From: JBBRYB01 sp038238115
GTDB taxonomy: Bacteria > Actinomycetota > Actinomycetes > Propionibacteriales > Nocardioidaceae
Assembly: GCA_038238115.1 (NCBI GenBank)
Contig: JBBRYB010000001.1
Location: 248,001 to 312,000 of the forward strand
Direction of reading: 5' to 3'
DNA length: 64,000 nt
Shown here: positions 8,804 through 17,137 of the stretch, in pieces
Layout of the letters: every line of letters begins with the position of its first letter
Position numbering within the stretch: the stretch's first letter is position 1
Notes under the pieces: model-generated
Told to the model about the DNA's origin: nothing
The model's input: only the letters and a program-made list of their open reading frames with translations
Database searches by the model: none
Program-made: the position numbers and the translations under genes

Positions 8804-10318
8804 CTAGGTCACGTCGTCGTCAACCCAGTCGAGCGTCTTTGTGACGGCCTTCTTCCAGTTGCGGTACTGCCGCTCGCGCTCGTCGGAGTCCATCGAGGGG
8901 GACCAGCGCTTGTCCTCGCCCCAGTTCTGTCGCAGCTCGTCCTCGTCGGCCCAGTAGCCGACGGCGAGGCCGGCGGCGTAGGCGGCTCCAAGCGCGGTCG
9001 TCTCCGCCACCTTGGGCCGAACCACCTCGACGTCCAAGATGTCGGCCTGGAACTGCATGAGCGCCTCGTTGACGACCATGCCGCCGTCGACCTTGAGCTC
9101 CTTCAGCGGCACACCGGAGTCGGCGTCCATCGCGTCCAGAACCTCCCTCGTCTGGAAGGCGGTCGCCTCCAAGACGGCGCGAGCGATGTGTCCCTTGTTG
9201 ACGAATCGGGTGAGCCCGACGAGCGCACCGCGAGCATCCGAGCGCCAGTGCGGGGCGAACAGACCCGAGAACGCCGGCACGAAGTAGGCGCCCCCGTTGT
9301 CGTCGACGGTCGTGGCCAGCTCCTCGATCTCGGGAGCCGAGGAGATGATGCCGAGGTTGTCGCGCATCCACTGCACCAGGGACCCAGTGACGGCGATCGA
9401 GCCCTCGAGGGCGTAGATCGGCTTCCTGTCGCCGATCTTGTAACAGACGGTCGTGAGCAGGCCGTTCTCGCTCGGCACCTGCTCCTCGCCGGTGTTGAGC
9501 AACATGAAGTTGCCGGTCCCGTAGGTGTTCTTCGCCGTACCGACCTCGAAGCACACCTGCCCGAATGTCGCCGCCTGCTGGTCGCCGAGGATGCCGGCGA
9601 TCGGCGTGCCCTTGAGGATTCCTGGCTGGCACTCGCCGTAGGTCTCCGACGAGGACCTGATCTCCGGCAGCATCGACATCGGGATCCGCATCTCGCCGGC
9701 GATCTCGGAGTCCCACTGCAGCGTCGAAAGATCCATCAGCATCGTCCGGCTGGCGTTCGTGACATCGGTGATGTGCATGCCGCCGTCGGTGCCGCCGGTC
9801 AGGTTCCACAGCACCCACGCGTCGGTGTTGCCGAACAGCAGGTCGCCAGCCTCGGCCTTCTCCTGGGCGCCGTCGACGTTGTCGAGGATCCAGCGGACCT
9901 TGGGGCCGGAGAAGTATGTCGCGAGCGGCAGCCCCACCTTGGCCTTGTAGCGGTCGTTACCGCCGCCGAGAGCGGCGAACTCGTCGCAGATCTTCTGCGT
10001 GCGGGTGTCCTGCCAGACGATGGCGTTGTGGATGGGCTGGCCAGTGTTCTTGTCCCAGACCATCGCCGTCTCGCGCTGGTTGGTGATGCCGACCGCGTCG
10101 ATACTGGAAGCGCTCAGGTTGGCCTTGCCAAGAGCACCCCCGATCACCTCGCGGGTGTTGTTCCAGATCTCGTTGCCGTCGTGCTCGACCCAACCGGCGC
10201 GCGGGAAGATCTGCTCGTGCTCCAGCTGGTCGACGGACACGATCGACCCCGACTTGTCGAAGACGATGCACCGCGTGCTCGTGGTGCCTTGGTCGATTGC
10301 AGCGATGTACTGGGCCAT
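8804..10318 (-). CDS. glpK: Glycerol kinase
   Basis: FGGY-family kinase, 504 residues, converting glycerol and ATP to sn-glycerol 3-phosphate in the cytoplasm. N-terminal phosphate-binding motif DQGTTSTR, substrate region TNQRETAMVWDK, and the C-terminal KVDGGMVVNEALMQFQAD nucleotide domain are all intact. ATG 10318 follows GAAGGGAG at good spacing; in-frame codons further upstream are not coding in character. It diverges from glpF and glpD, which supply uptake and the next oxidation step. A strong intrinsic-terminator-like hairpin with T8 lies about 90 nt before the start and points towards this gene. Confidence 0.95.
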   Translation of the reverse strand: MAQYIAAIDQGTTSTRCIVFDKSGSIVSVDQLEHEQIFPRAGWVEHDGNEIWNNTREVIGGALGKANLSASSIDAVGITNQRETAMVWDKNTGQPIHNAIVWQDTRTQKICDEFAALGGGNDRYKAKVGLPLATYFSGPKVRWILDNVDGAQEKAEAGDLLFGNTDAWVLWNLTGGTDGGMHITDVTNASRTMLMDLSTLQWDSEIAGEMRIPMSMLPEIRSSSETYGECQPGILKGTPIAGILGDQQAATFGQVCFEVGTAKNTYGTGNFMLLNTGEEQVPSENGLLTTVCYKIGDRKPIYALEGSIAVTGSLVQWMRDNLGIISSAPEIEELATTVDDNGGAYFVPAFSGLFAPHWRSDARGALVGLTRFVNKGHIARAVLEATAFQTREVLDAMDADSGVPLKELKVDGGMVVNEALMQFQADILDVEVVRPKVAETTALGAAYAAGLAVGYWADEDELRQNWGEDKRWSPSMDSDERERQYRNWKKAVTKTLDWVDDDVT

Positions 10319-10405
10319 GACGCTCCCTTCGTTCCCCTCGCGGCCCGCCCGCGAGCACACGTAATCTGCGCGCTCCGGGTGCCGAACGGGCGTGGGAGGG
10401 CGGGT

Positions 10406-10448
10406 AAAAAAAAGCGGCACCCACCTGAACGCTATCCCAGGCGCCGCT
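10406..10448 (-). terminator. Intrinsic terminator-like hairpin upstream of glpK
   Basis: On the minus strand AGCGGC (10448-10443) pairs with GCCGCT (10418-10413), with nearby CC/GG extending the stem, and is followed by eight Ts (10413-10406). It would stop minus-strand transcription before glpK. It may be an attenuator, or may insulate glpK from antisense reads out of glpF. The plus strand has no T-tract here. Confidence 0.6.
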
Positions 10449-10451
10449 GAT

Positions 10452-10480
10452 GTTGTAGCGTGGCGCTTCCGCCTAGTCAA
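10452..10480 (-). promoter_or_regulatory. Candidate glpK promoter
   Basis: Minus strand TTGACT (10480-10475), 17-nt spacer, TACAAC (10457-10452). Transcription would begin near 10445, inside the 5' arm of the terminator-like hairpin, so either this promoter or the hairpin's function needs reinterpretation. Confidence 0.45.
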
Positions 10481-10528
10481 CACCGAATGCGGGTGCCCAA
10501 GTCCGCCCCAGCGCAGGAGGGTTCACAC

Positions 10529-11500
10529 ATGAGCGATGTCACGCCGCTACGAAATGGCAGTGGGCTGAAGCGTCTCGGCGGTACGTGGGGGGAGGCGCTT
10601 GCGGAGTTCCTCGGCACGTTCGTGCTCATCGCCTTCGGCGATGGCGTGGTGGCGATGGCGGTGGCCGGCCTCCCCGGCTCTGGCCGCACGATGGACCCCA
10701 CCACGATCTTCCTCGGGGCAGGCGACTGGCTGCTGATCACCTGGGGCTGGGCCCTTGCCGTCGCCTTCGCCGTCTATGTGGCCGGCGGTGTCAGCGGCGC
10801 CCACATCAATCCCGCCGTGACGCTGGCCTTCGCGGTGCGGCGCAAGTTCCCCTGGAACAAGGTCGGCCCCTACGTGATCGCCCAGATGCTCGGCGCCTTC
10901 GTCGGGGCCGCGCTGGTCTTCCTCGTCTACCACGACGCCATCAACGCGTTCAACACCGCAGCCGGGGCTACCAAGGACTCAGCCGACGGTATTGCGACGT
11001 TCTCGATCTTCGCCACCTTCCCGGCCCCGTACTTCGACGGCAGCTGGATCGGGCCGCTGATCGACCAGATCGTCGGCACCGGCTTCCTGGTGATGTTCGT
11101 GGTCGCGGTGATCGACCTGCGCAATGCCGCCGTGAAGGCGAACCTCGGCCCGCTGATCATCGGCCTCATTGTCGCCGCGATCGGCATGTCCTACGGCGCC
11201 AACGCCGGATACGCGATCAACCCCGCGCGCGACTTCGGCCCGAGGGTGTTCGCCTGGTTAGCCGGCTGGGGTGATGTTGCGTTGCCTGGCAGCGTGGCCG
11301 GCTCATTCAGCTGGTACTTCTGGGTCCCGATCGTCGGACCGCTGATCGGCGGGGTGATAGGCGTGCTGTTGTACGACGGGTTCATTGGTGACGTGCTCCA
11401 CGCCCGCGGACTGGAGCTCGAGCCCCAGGGACAGACCCGAGAGTCCGTGTCGGAAGACACCGTGCGCAAGGAGCCAGAAGGCACTGCGGCCGAGGAGTAA
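10529..11500 (+). CDS. glpF: Aquaglyceroporin (glycerol facilitator)
   Basis: MIP-family channel, 323 residues, six membrane segments. Both pore motifs are present: NPA in HINPAVTLAF and NPA in INPARDFGPR. The Asp after NPAR is the GlpF-type signature that separates glycerol facilitators from water-only aquaporins. ATG 10529 sits 8 nt after AGGAGG (10515-10520), which settles the start over an upstream in-frame ATG. The C-terminal tail is hydrophilic and acidic. It is followed by glpD on the same strand and diverges from glpK, completing a glycerol uptake and oxidation module. Confidence 0.95.
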   Translation: MSDVTPLRNGSGLKRLGGTWGEALAEFLGTFVLIAFGDGVVAMAVAGLPGSGRTMDPTTIFLGAGDWLLITWGWALAVAFAVYVAGGVSGAHINPAVTLAFAVRRKFPWNKVGPYVIAQMLGAFVGAALVFLVYHDAINAFNTAAGATKDSADGIATFSIFATFPAPYFDGSWIGPLIDQIVGTGFLVMFVVAVIDLRNAAVKANLGPLIIGLIVAAIGMSYGANAGYAINPARDFGPRVFAWLAGWGDVALPGSVAGSFSWYFWVPIVGPLIGGVIGVLLYDGFIGDVLHARGLELEPQGQTRESVSEDTVRKEPEGTAAEE

Positions 11501-11583
11501 GGCGGCTCGCCTCCGACGGGATGGGTCGGCAGGGTGAGGCCGGCGGTGATGACAGGATTCGGCTCCAAGAAGAGGTGCGAGAC

Positions 11584-13302
11584 ATGACCGGTTCGGCGCG
11601 GCTTGGGCCGGTCGAGCGTCAGCAAGCGTGGCAACGCCTAAGCGTCGAGCAGTTCGACGTCCTCGTGATCGGCGGCGGGGTTACCGGATCGGGTGCGGCT
11701 CTCGATGCCACGACACGCGGGCTGTCCGTGGCCCTCGTGGAGGCACGTGACTTCGCGTCCGGCACGTCGTCTCGCTCGTCCAAGCTCTTCCACGGCGGGC
11801 TGCGCTATCTCGAGCAGTTCAACTTCGGTCTTGTTCGCGAGGCGCTGCGCGAGCGCGAGCTGATGCTCACGCGTATCGCGCCACACCTGGTCAAGCCGGT
11901 GTCGTTCCTTTACCCGCTTACCCACCATGTCTGGGAGCGGCCCTATGTCACGGCCGGGATGACGCTGTACGACAACATGGGCGGTGCCCGCTCGGTTCCC
12001 CGCCACCGCCACTTCACACGAGGAGGCGCCCTGCGCAAGGCACCCGCGCTCAAGCGGAGTGCGCTGACCGGTGCGCTGATGTACTACGACGCGCTGGCCG
12101 ACGACGCCCGCCACACGCTGATGGTGGCGCGCACGGCCGCCACCTACGGTGCGACCGTGCTCAGCTCCGCCGAAGTCGTGAAGCTGAACCGTGAGGGCGA
12201 ACGGGTCGTCGGTGCCCGGGTGCGAGACGTCGAGACGGGTCACGAGGTCGACGTCAAGGCCTCGGTGGTGGTCAACTGCACCGGCGTGTGGACCGACGAC
12301 ATCCAGACCCTCGCCGGAGGGCGCGGCCGCTTCCACGTCCGCGCGTCAAAGGGCGTCCACATCGTGGTCCCGCGCGACCGGATCAACTCCGAGACCGGGC
12401 TCATCTTGCGCACAGAGAAGTCAGTCCTGTTCGTCATCCCGTGGGACACGCACTGGATCGTCGGCACCACCGACACCGACTGGACGCTGCACAAGGCCCA
12501 CCCGGCGGCCAGCCGTGTCGACATCGACTACATCTTGACGCACGTCAACGCCGTCCTGTCGACTCCACTGACCCATGACGACATCCAGGGTGTCTATGCG
12601 GGGCTGCGTCCGCTGCTGTCTGGGGAGAACGAGTCCACGTCGCAGCTGTCGCGCGAACACGCGGTCGCGCGGCCGCAGCCGGGCCTGATCTCGATCGCCG
12701 GCGGCAAGTACACCACCTACCGGGTGATGGCTGCCGACGCTATCGACGCGGCGCTCGAGGACGTCAGCGGGGGCGCGCCACCCAGCGTCACCGAGCACAT
12801 CCCGCTGCTCGGCGCCGAGGGTTACCACGCGATGGTCAACCAGGTCGACCGGTTGGCGTCCAAGGTCGGCATCCCTGTCTGGCGGCTGCGGCGCCTGCTC
12901 GACCGCTACGGCTCCCTCACCGACGAACTGCTGTCCCTCACCAACGACGACCCAAGCCTGCTCGAACCGCTCGACGGGGCAGAGGCATACCTGCGCATCG
13001 AGATCGCGTACGCCGCCAGTCACGAAGGCGCCCTGCATCTCGATGACGTGTTGGCCCGGCGGACCCGAATCTCGATCGAGACACCGGACCGGGGCACCGC
13101 CTCCGCTCAGGCGGCAGCACTCCTGGTCGCGCCCTTCCTGGGCTGGGACGAGGAGCGGATCGCCAACGAAGTGCAGGCCTATTCGGACCGGGTGGAGGCC
13201 GAGCGGCGCTCGCAGACCGAACAGGACGACCGGGCCGCCGACGCGGCCAGGATCGCCGCCCCCGACACCCGTGCGGTGGCGGTGGGACGAGCCCTCGACT
13301 GA
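11584..13302 (+). CDS. glpD: Glycerol-3-phosphate dehydrogenase (FAD, membrane-associated)
   Basis: 572-residue flavoprotein that oxidises sn-glycerol 3-phosphate to dihydroxyacetone phosphate and passes electrons to the respiratory chain. The FAD-binding motif is VIGGGVTGSG, followed by the substrate-region signature SSRSSKLFHGGLRYL. The DAO C-terminal domain runs from about residue 400. ATG 11584 follows AGAGGTG; the start at 11521 would add a non-conserved extension. It lies 83 bp after glpF, likely one operon. No adjacent GylR/GlpR regulator gene was found, so control must come from elsewhere. Confidence 0.94.
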   Translation: MTGSARLGPVERQQAWQRLSVEQFDVLVIGGGVTGSGAALDATTRGLSVALVEARDFASGTSSRSSKLFHGGLRYLEQFNFGLVREALRERELMLTRIAPHLVKPVSFLYPLTHHVWERPYVTAGMTLYDNMGGARSVPRHRHFTRGGALRKAPALKRSALTGALMYYDALADDARHTLMVARTAATYGATVLSSAEVVKLNREGERVVGARVRDVETGHEVDVKASVVVNCTGVWTDDIQTLAGGRGRFHVRASKGVHIVVPRDRINSETGLILRTEKSVLFVIPWDTHWIVGTTDTDWTLHKAHPAASRVDIDYILTHVNAVLSTPLTHDDIQGVYAGLRPLLSGENESTSQLSREHAVARPQPGLISIAGGKYTTYRVMAADAIDAALEDVSGGAPPSVTEHIPLLGAEGYHAMVNQVDRLASKVGIPVWRLRRLLDRYGSLTDELLSLTNDDPSLLEPLDGAEAYLRIEIAYAASHEGALHLDDVLARRTRISIETPDRGTASAQAAALLVAPFLGWDEERIANEVQAYSDRVEAERRSQTEQDDRAADAARIAAPDTRAVAVGRALD

Positions 13303-13311
13303 GTCGTGCGG

Positions 13312-14367
13312 TCACAGACCGATTGCCGCGCGAGCGCGCGCGAGCACGGGTCCGGCTCGCGCAGCCGCCCGCTCGGCTCCCGCGTCGAGATGGGCCTGGA
13401 GCACGCCCGGATCGGCCATGAGCGCAGCGTGCCTGCGCTGGATCGGCTCGAGCACGTGCACGACCTCATCGGCGCACGCTGCCTTGAGCGCGCCGTACGA
13501 CCCGAACTGGTCGGCCAACTGCTGCGGCTCGCCGTCCACGAGGGCGGCGATGATGTCGAGCAGGTTGGACACCCCGGGCTTGCTTGCCGGGTCGTAGCGC
13601 ACCTCAAAACCCGAGTCGGTGACGGCTCGGTTGATCTTGCGGTGAATGGTGTCGGGTGCGTCGAGCATCCGGATGACACCGGCGGCCGCGTCCGGCGCCG
13701 ACTTGCTCATCTTGACGAGCGGGTTGGCCAGGTCCGCGATGCGCCCCGCCGCCGCCGCCGGAGCTAGAGTCGGGATGACAAACGTCTCGCCGTACAGGCG
13801 GTTGAAGCGCACCGCCAGGTCGCGGCACAGCTCGACATGCTGGTCCTGGTCGCCACCGACGGGGACGCTGTCGGCGTCGTACAGCAAGATGTCGGCCGCC
13901 ATCAGGCAGGGATAGGTGAACAGGCTCGCCCGGGTTCCGGGCCGGCCGCTCTTCTCCTTGAACTGGACCATCCTGCCCAGCTCACCGACGTGGGCAGTCG
14001 ACTCCAGCAGGTAGGAGAGCTCGACGTGTGCGGGTACGCGGGACTGGACGAAGACGGTCGAGCGCTCCGGGCTCAGGCCAGCGGCCAGAAGCAACGCTCC
14101 CGTCTCGGTCGTGAGCCGCCGTAGGCGATCGGGGTCATGCTGTGTGGTCAGGGCATGCAGGTCTGCCGAGAAGAAGAAGCCCTCTCTGCCCTGGCTTGCG
14201 CTGGACCTGTCCTGACCGGCCACAAATCTTTTCAGCGCGCCGAGATAGTTACCGAGGGTCAGTGAGCCGCTGGGGGTGATGCCGGACACGACGCGTGTCC
14301 CGGCTGTCGAGGCGCCCGGCACTGAGGGGCGCGAGAGCAGGGTCGACGTTTTGGCTGAGCTGTCCAT
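13312..14367 (-). CDS. trpS: Tryptophanyl-tRNA synthetase
   Basis: Class I aminoacyl-tRNA synthetase, 351 residues, charging tRNA-Trp. The HIGH-like element is in TPSGSLTLGNYLGA and the KMSKS loop in LVKMSKSAPDAA. Also present are DLHALTTQHDP and YPCLMAADILLY, typical of TrpRS. ATG 14367 follows AAAGG with 10-nt spacing; upstream in-frame ATGs at 14388 and 14397 have worse ribosome sites and would lie in the regulatory leader. It converges with glpD. The leader contains an apparent ribosome-mediated attenuator. In Streptomyces coelicolor an auxiliary, indolmycin-resistant TrpRS is controlled this way, so this may be an auxiliary enzyme; whether the genome has a second trpS cannot be seen. Confidence 0.94.
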   Translation of the reverse strand: MDSSAKTSTLLSRPSVPGASTAGTRVVSGITPSGSLTLGNYLGALKRFVAGQDRSSASQGREGFFFSADLHALTTQHDPDRLRRLTTETGALLLAAGLSPERSTVFVQSRVPAHVELSYLLESTAHVGELGRMVQFKEKSGRPGTRASLFTYPCLMAADILLYDADSVPVGGDQDQHVELCRDLAVRFNRLYGETFVIPTLAPAAAAGRIADLANPLVKMSKSAPDAAAGVIRMLDAPDTIHRKINRAVTDSGFEVRYDPASKPGVSNLLDIIAALVDGEPQQLADQFGSYGALKAACADEVVHVLEPIQRRHAALMADPGVLQAHLDAGAERAAARAGPVLARARAAIGL

Positions 14368-14440
14368 GATGCGGTGTCCTTTGGTCATGCCCTCCATGGA
14401 CGCCGGCGCCGACCTGCGAAGAACACACCAGGAAACCGCG

Positions 14441-14464
14441 AAGCCGTCCACGTGAGGACGGCTT
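14441..14464 (-). promoter_or_regulatory. trpS leader hairpin 3:4
   Basis: Perfect 9-bp stem on the transcribed strand, AAGCCGTCC and GGACGGCTT with a 6-nt loop. It is followed by a T-rich but interrupted stretch, not a clean T-tract. It would be the terminator form of the attenuator. Confidence 0.65.
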
Positions 14465-14484
14465 GAGCTGAGAGTGACTCGACG

Positions 14485-14504
14485 GGCCGTCCGTCAGGAC
14501 GGCC
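14485..14504 (-). promoter_or_regulatory. trpS leader hairpin 1:2
   Basis: Perfect 8-bp stem, GGCCGTCC and GGACGGCC, with loop TGAC that contains the leader-peptide stop codon. Its 3' arm GGACGGC can instead pair perfectly (7 bp) with GCCGTCC of the next hairpin, giving an antiterminator 2:3. Confidence 0.65.
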
Positions 14505-14532
14505 GCCACCGGCGAGGCAGTCGAAGAGTCAT
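14494..14532 (-). CDS. trpS leader peptide with Trp codon
   Basis: Twelve-codon reading frame MTLRLPRRWRPS. The Trp codon is number 9 (14508-14506), directly before the first arm of hairpin 1:2, and the TGA lies in that hairpin's loop. The ATG is the predicted first base of the transcript: a -10 TACGAT ends 6 nt upstream, so it would be a leaderless mRNA. A ribosome stalled at the Trp codon would cover arm 1 and favour pairing 2:3. The peptide has only one Trp, fewer than classical trp leaders, which weakens but does not remove the case. Confidence 0.6.
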   Translation of the reverse strand: MTLRLPRRWRPS

Positions 14533-14538
14533 CCGGCG

Positions 14539-14569
14539 ATCGTACCCTCCGCGCGTGGTGGTGCGTCAG
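14539..14569 (-). promoter_or_regulatory. Promoter of trpS leader
   Basis: -10 TACGAT (14544-14539) with a weaker -35-like CTGACG (14569-14564) 19 nt upstream. The distance of 6 nt to the leader ATG matches leaderless transcription. It sits just behind the stop codon of the upstream gene. Confidence 0.55.
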
Positions 14570-15699
14570 TAGTGCTTGTGCGGCTGCTCGGGCGCTTGCT
14601 TTGCGGCCTCGCGCTGGTCGGTAGCGCCGGGCTGGCTGCCATCGGGTTGGCTGGCGCCAGGTTGGGTAGCGCCGGGTCTGAACGCTCCACTTCGGCGCTT
14701 CGCGCGCTTCCTGGCGCTCAGGTACTGGCCCTCGTGCTCGAAGCTGACGTCGACGGACTCGAAGTCCTTGGTGCGTTGCGCCGAGGCATAGTCGGCGTAG
14801 GCACGCTGGTCGGCGTGGGTGAGGTCGACATTGTCCGTGAAAGGTGTGAGCAACGCCCGCGGGAAGAGCCGGTGGGCCTTGACGACGTTGATCTCGACGC
14901 CGAAGACCACAATCAACGCGGCGAGATAGATGTAGGCGATCATGCCCAGCACGATGGCGAAGAGCCCGTTGGTGATGCTCGAGTTGTTGACCACGTGGCC
15001 GACGTACACATATCCGGTGAGCTGAAGACCCTGCCAGAGAATGGCTGTCGTGAAGGCGCCGGGCACCGCGCGCCGCAAGGAGTGCGCATGGGTGGTGGCC
15101 AGCCGGAAAAGCAGGATGAAGACCCCCGCATTGACGAACACCGAGGCAACCATGAGCAGAAGTTTCAGCCCCGCGCCGATGTTTGTGCCCAGGGCGTCGG
15201 CGTCACTGCCGAGCGTGGAGATGAACGTCGTAACCAAGATTCCCAGCCCTGCGGTCGCGAGCAGCAACAGGCTGCGCACCCTTGCCATGACCGGGTTGGG
15301 CCGCTTGTTGCGGGGCACGGCCCAGGCGATGTTCATCGCGTTCTGGGTGGCCTGTGCAACACCGAGAGCGCCGTACAGGGCACCGAGCGCACCGACCACC
15401 ACGGCGGTTCCGCTGCCCTGCAAGCCTTCCGGGCGGGAGAGCTGGTCGCCGATGACCGGGAACTGGCCGAGCGCCCCCTGCAAGATGTTGTCCTGGAGGC
15501 TGGGGTTCCCCTGGAGCACGAAGCCGAGGATCGACGAGGCCATCAGCAGTAACGGGAAGATGGACAAGAACGCGTAGTACGTGATCAGCGCGGCGAGGTA
15601 GTTCCCCTGGTCGTCGGTGAACTTGTAGACGACGGCGATCGGGAATCCCGCCCAGGTGTGGCGGCGCTGGAAGCGGTCGAGCCGCTCAGACCACGACAT
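14566..15699 (-). CDS. YihY/RNase BN-like inner membrane protein
   Basis: 377 residues, six predicted membrane helices, UPF0761 (YihY/virulence-factor BrkB) family. The core begins AALITYYAFLSIFPLLLM and includes LGALYGALGVAQATQNAMNIAW and IAYIYLAALIVVFGVEIN, all typical. The old label ribonuclease BN is not supported for this family; the function is unknown. ATG 15699 follows GAGGGG at 3-4 nt. The C-terminal tail is hydrophilic with a short repeat GATQPGASQPDGSQPGAT. A longer frame to 15933 has no family support and overlaps the divergent HAD gene. Confidence 0.88.
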   Translation of the reverse strand: MSWSERLDRFQRRHTWAGFPIAVVYKFTDDQGNYLAALITYYAFLSIFPLLLMASSILGFVLQGNPSLQDNILQGALGQFPVIGDQLSRPEGLQGSGTAVVVGALGALYGALGVAQATQNAMNIAWAVPRNKRPNPVMARVRSLLLLATAGLGILVTTFISTLGSDADALGTNIGAGLKLLLMVASVFVNAGVFILLFRLATTHAHSLRRAVPGAFTTAILWQGLQLTGYVYVGHVVNNSSITNGLFAIVLGMIAYIYLAALIVVFGVEINVVKAHRLFPRALLTPFTDNVDLTHADQRAYADYASAQRTKDFESVDVSFEHEGQYLSARKRAKRRSGAFRPGATQPGASQPDGSQPGATDQREAAKQAPEQPHKHY

Positions 15700-15886
15700 C
15701 GCCCCTCCTGCCCTCCCTGTTGGACCGAGCACGAGGTGACGTGCTATCCGGTAAGAGAGCACTAGTGAAGCACGCCGCGGGCTGGTGACCTGCTGTTCGG
15801 CGTCCTGACCCGGTCGCGTGCAGGCATGCGTCGGGCAACCCCGGGTACTGCGCGGCCACCTGCCCCTACGCCTGAGGTGGTCCTCT

Positions 15887-16540
15887 GTGATCGACACAGT
15901 GGTCTTCGACGTCGACGGGACGCTCGTGGACACGAACTACCAGCACGCGATCGCCTGGTTCCGCGCCTTCCGTCGGGTCGGGATGGCGCCGCCCCTGTGG
16001 CGGATTCATCGCGCGGTCGGTATGGGTGGTGACCAGCTCGTGGCGGCTGTCGCGGGAAGTGAGGCAGAGGACCGCCATGGCGACGAGCTGCGCAACGCCT
16101 GGGCCGACGAGTATGAGACTTTCCTGCCCGAAGTGCACCCTTTCGAGGGCGCGCAGGAACTGCTCGAGGAGGTACGCCGACGAGGGCTTCATCTGGTGCT
16201 GGCCAGCTCGGGTCAGCGCGACCACGTCGAACATTATCTGGATCTCCTCGACGGCCGCCGACTCGCGGACGCCTGGACCACGTCGGAGGACGCCGAGCAC
16301 ACGAAACCCGCTCCCGATTTGGTCGAGACGGCGATGCGCAAGGTCGACGGTCGGCACGCCGCCATGATCGGCGACTCCACCTGGGACGCCGAGGCGGCCG
16401 GCCGGGCCGGTCTGCCGACGTACGCTGTGCGGACGGGCGGCTTCTCGGTCGACGAGCTTCGCGACGCCGGCGCCCGCCGAGTCTACGAGTCCCTGCCCGA
16501 GCTGCAGGGCGACCTGGATGCCGTGGTCACGCAGGAATAG
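15887..16540 (+). CDS. HAD-family hydrolase, phosphoglycolate phosphatase-like
   Basis: 217-residue HAD superfamily phosphatase. Motif I is FDVDGTLVD, with a helical cap domain after it; motif II LASSGQ, motif III Lys in KPAPD, and motif IV IGDSTWDAEAA are intact. GTG 15887 has GAGGTGG upstream at 6 nt and puts DVDGT near residue 8 as usual. It diverges from the YihY-like gene. Substrate unknown; family members hydrolyse phosphoglycolate, beta-phosphoglucose and similar small phosphates. Confidence 0.88.
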   Translation: MIDTVVFDVDGTLVDTNYQHAIAWFRAFRRVGMAPPLWRIHRAVGMGGDQLVAAVAGSEAEDRHGDELRNAWADEYETFLPEVHPFEGAQELLEEVRRRGLHLVLASSGQRDHVEHYLDLLDGRRLADAWTTSEDAEHTKPAPDLVETAMRKVDGRHAAMIGDSTWDAEAAGRAGLPTYAVRTGGFSVDELRDAGARRVYESLPELQGDLDAVVTQE

Positions 16541-16576
16541 GCGGCTTTCACGGCGGTGACGTCGGAGCTCGCGCCC

Positions 16577-16984
16577 TCAGCCCTGGCGCATGGCCCCCCA
16601 GCCGTGCCAGCTGTCGATCGCGATCCAGGCGCTCAGCCGGCGGCGGTCGCGGTTCGGATAGGGGTTGCCGGAGTAGTGCCTGGAGAGCCGGTCGATGTCG
16701 GAGAGGTCCTCGTCGTCCACCAGGTCCACGACCCGGCCCTGCACGCTCACATGGGTGTACCAGCCGTCCTCGGCGAGTGCGGTGAGGCTCACACGCGGAT
16801 CGGCGCGAAGGTGGTCGAGCCGTTTGCGGCCTTCGTCCATGTTGACCAGGATGCGGTCGTCCTCGTACAGGTACCACGTGGCGACGGACACGGGCTGGCC
16901 GTCGGCGCGCAGGGTCGTGATTACTGCGGGGTTGGGGCGCGCCAGCATCTGCTTGGCGTCGTCGGGCAGCGGCGGCTGGGCCAT
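16577..16984 (-). CDS. PPOX-class F420/FMN-dependent family protein
   Basis: 135-residue split-barrel protein. It begins with PNPAVITTLRADGQPVSVATWY, the standard N-terminus of actinobacterial PPOX-class F420-dependent proteins, and ends WHGWG. ATG 16984 has a strong AAGGAGG about 7 nt upstream. Such proteins bind F420 or FMN and reduce or oxidise small molecules; the exact reaction cannot be told. It is a single gene between two HAD phosphatase genes and converges with the plus-strand one. Confidence 0.85.
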   Translation of the reverse strand: MAQPPLPDDAKQMLARPNPAVITTLRADGQPVSVATWYLYEDDRILVNMDEGRKRLDHLRADPRVSLTALAEDGWYTHVSVQGRVVDLVDDEDLSDIDRLSRHYSGNPYPNRDRRRLSAWIAIDSWHGWGAMRQG

Positions 16985-17137
16985 GGCGGTGCCTCCTTGG
17001 AGTGACAGCCCTTACAGTGACACGCGGCGTCGCCCGCACGCGACTCCGGGCGGTCGTCCGTCTGGAAGTGGGCGAACGTGCGAGGGTGGCGCCCCGCGCT
17101 GGGATCCTGTCCGCGAGCGGCCCGCTCGCGGGATGGA

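Noticed and set aside
8753..10450. Plus-strand frame over glpK
   Set aside because: Antisense of a clear glycerol kinase.
14367..14540. T-box riboswitch upstream of trpS
   Set aside because: No T-box consensus (AGGGUGGNACCGCG) was found; the structure fits a peptide-based attenuator instead.
14566..15699. Ribonuclease BN label for the YihY-like protein
   Set aside because: True RNase BN is a different protein; this family is a membrane protein of unknown role.
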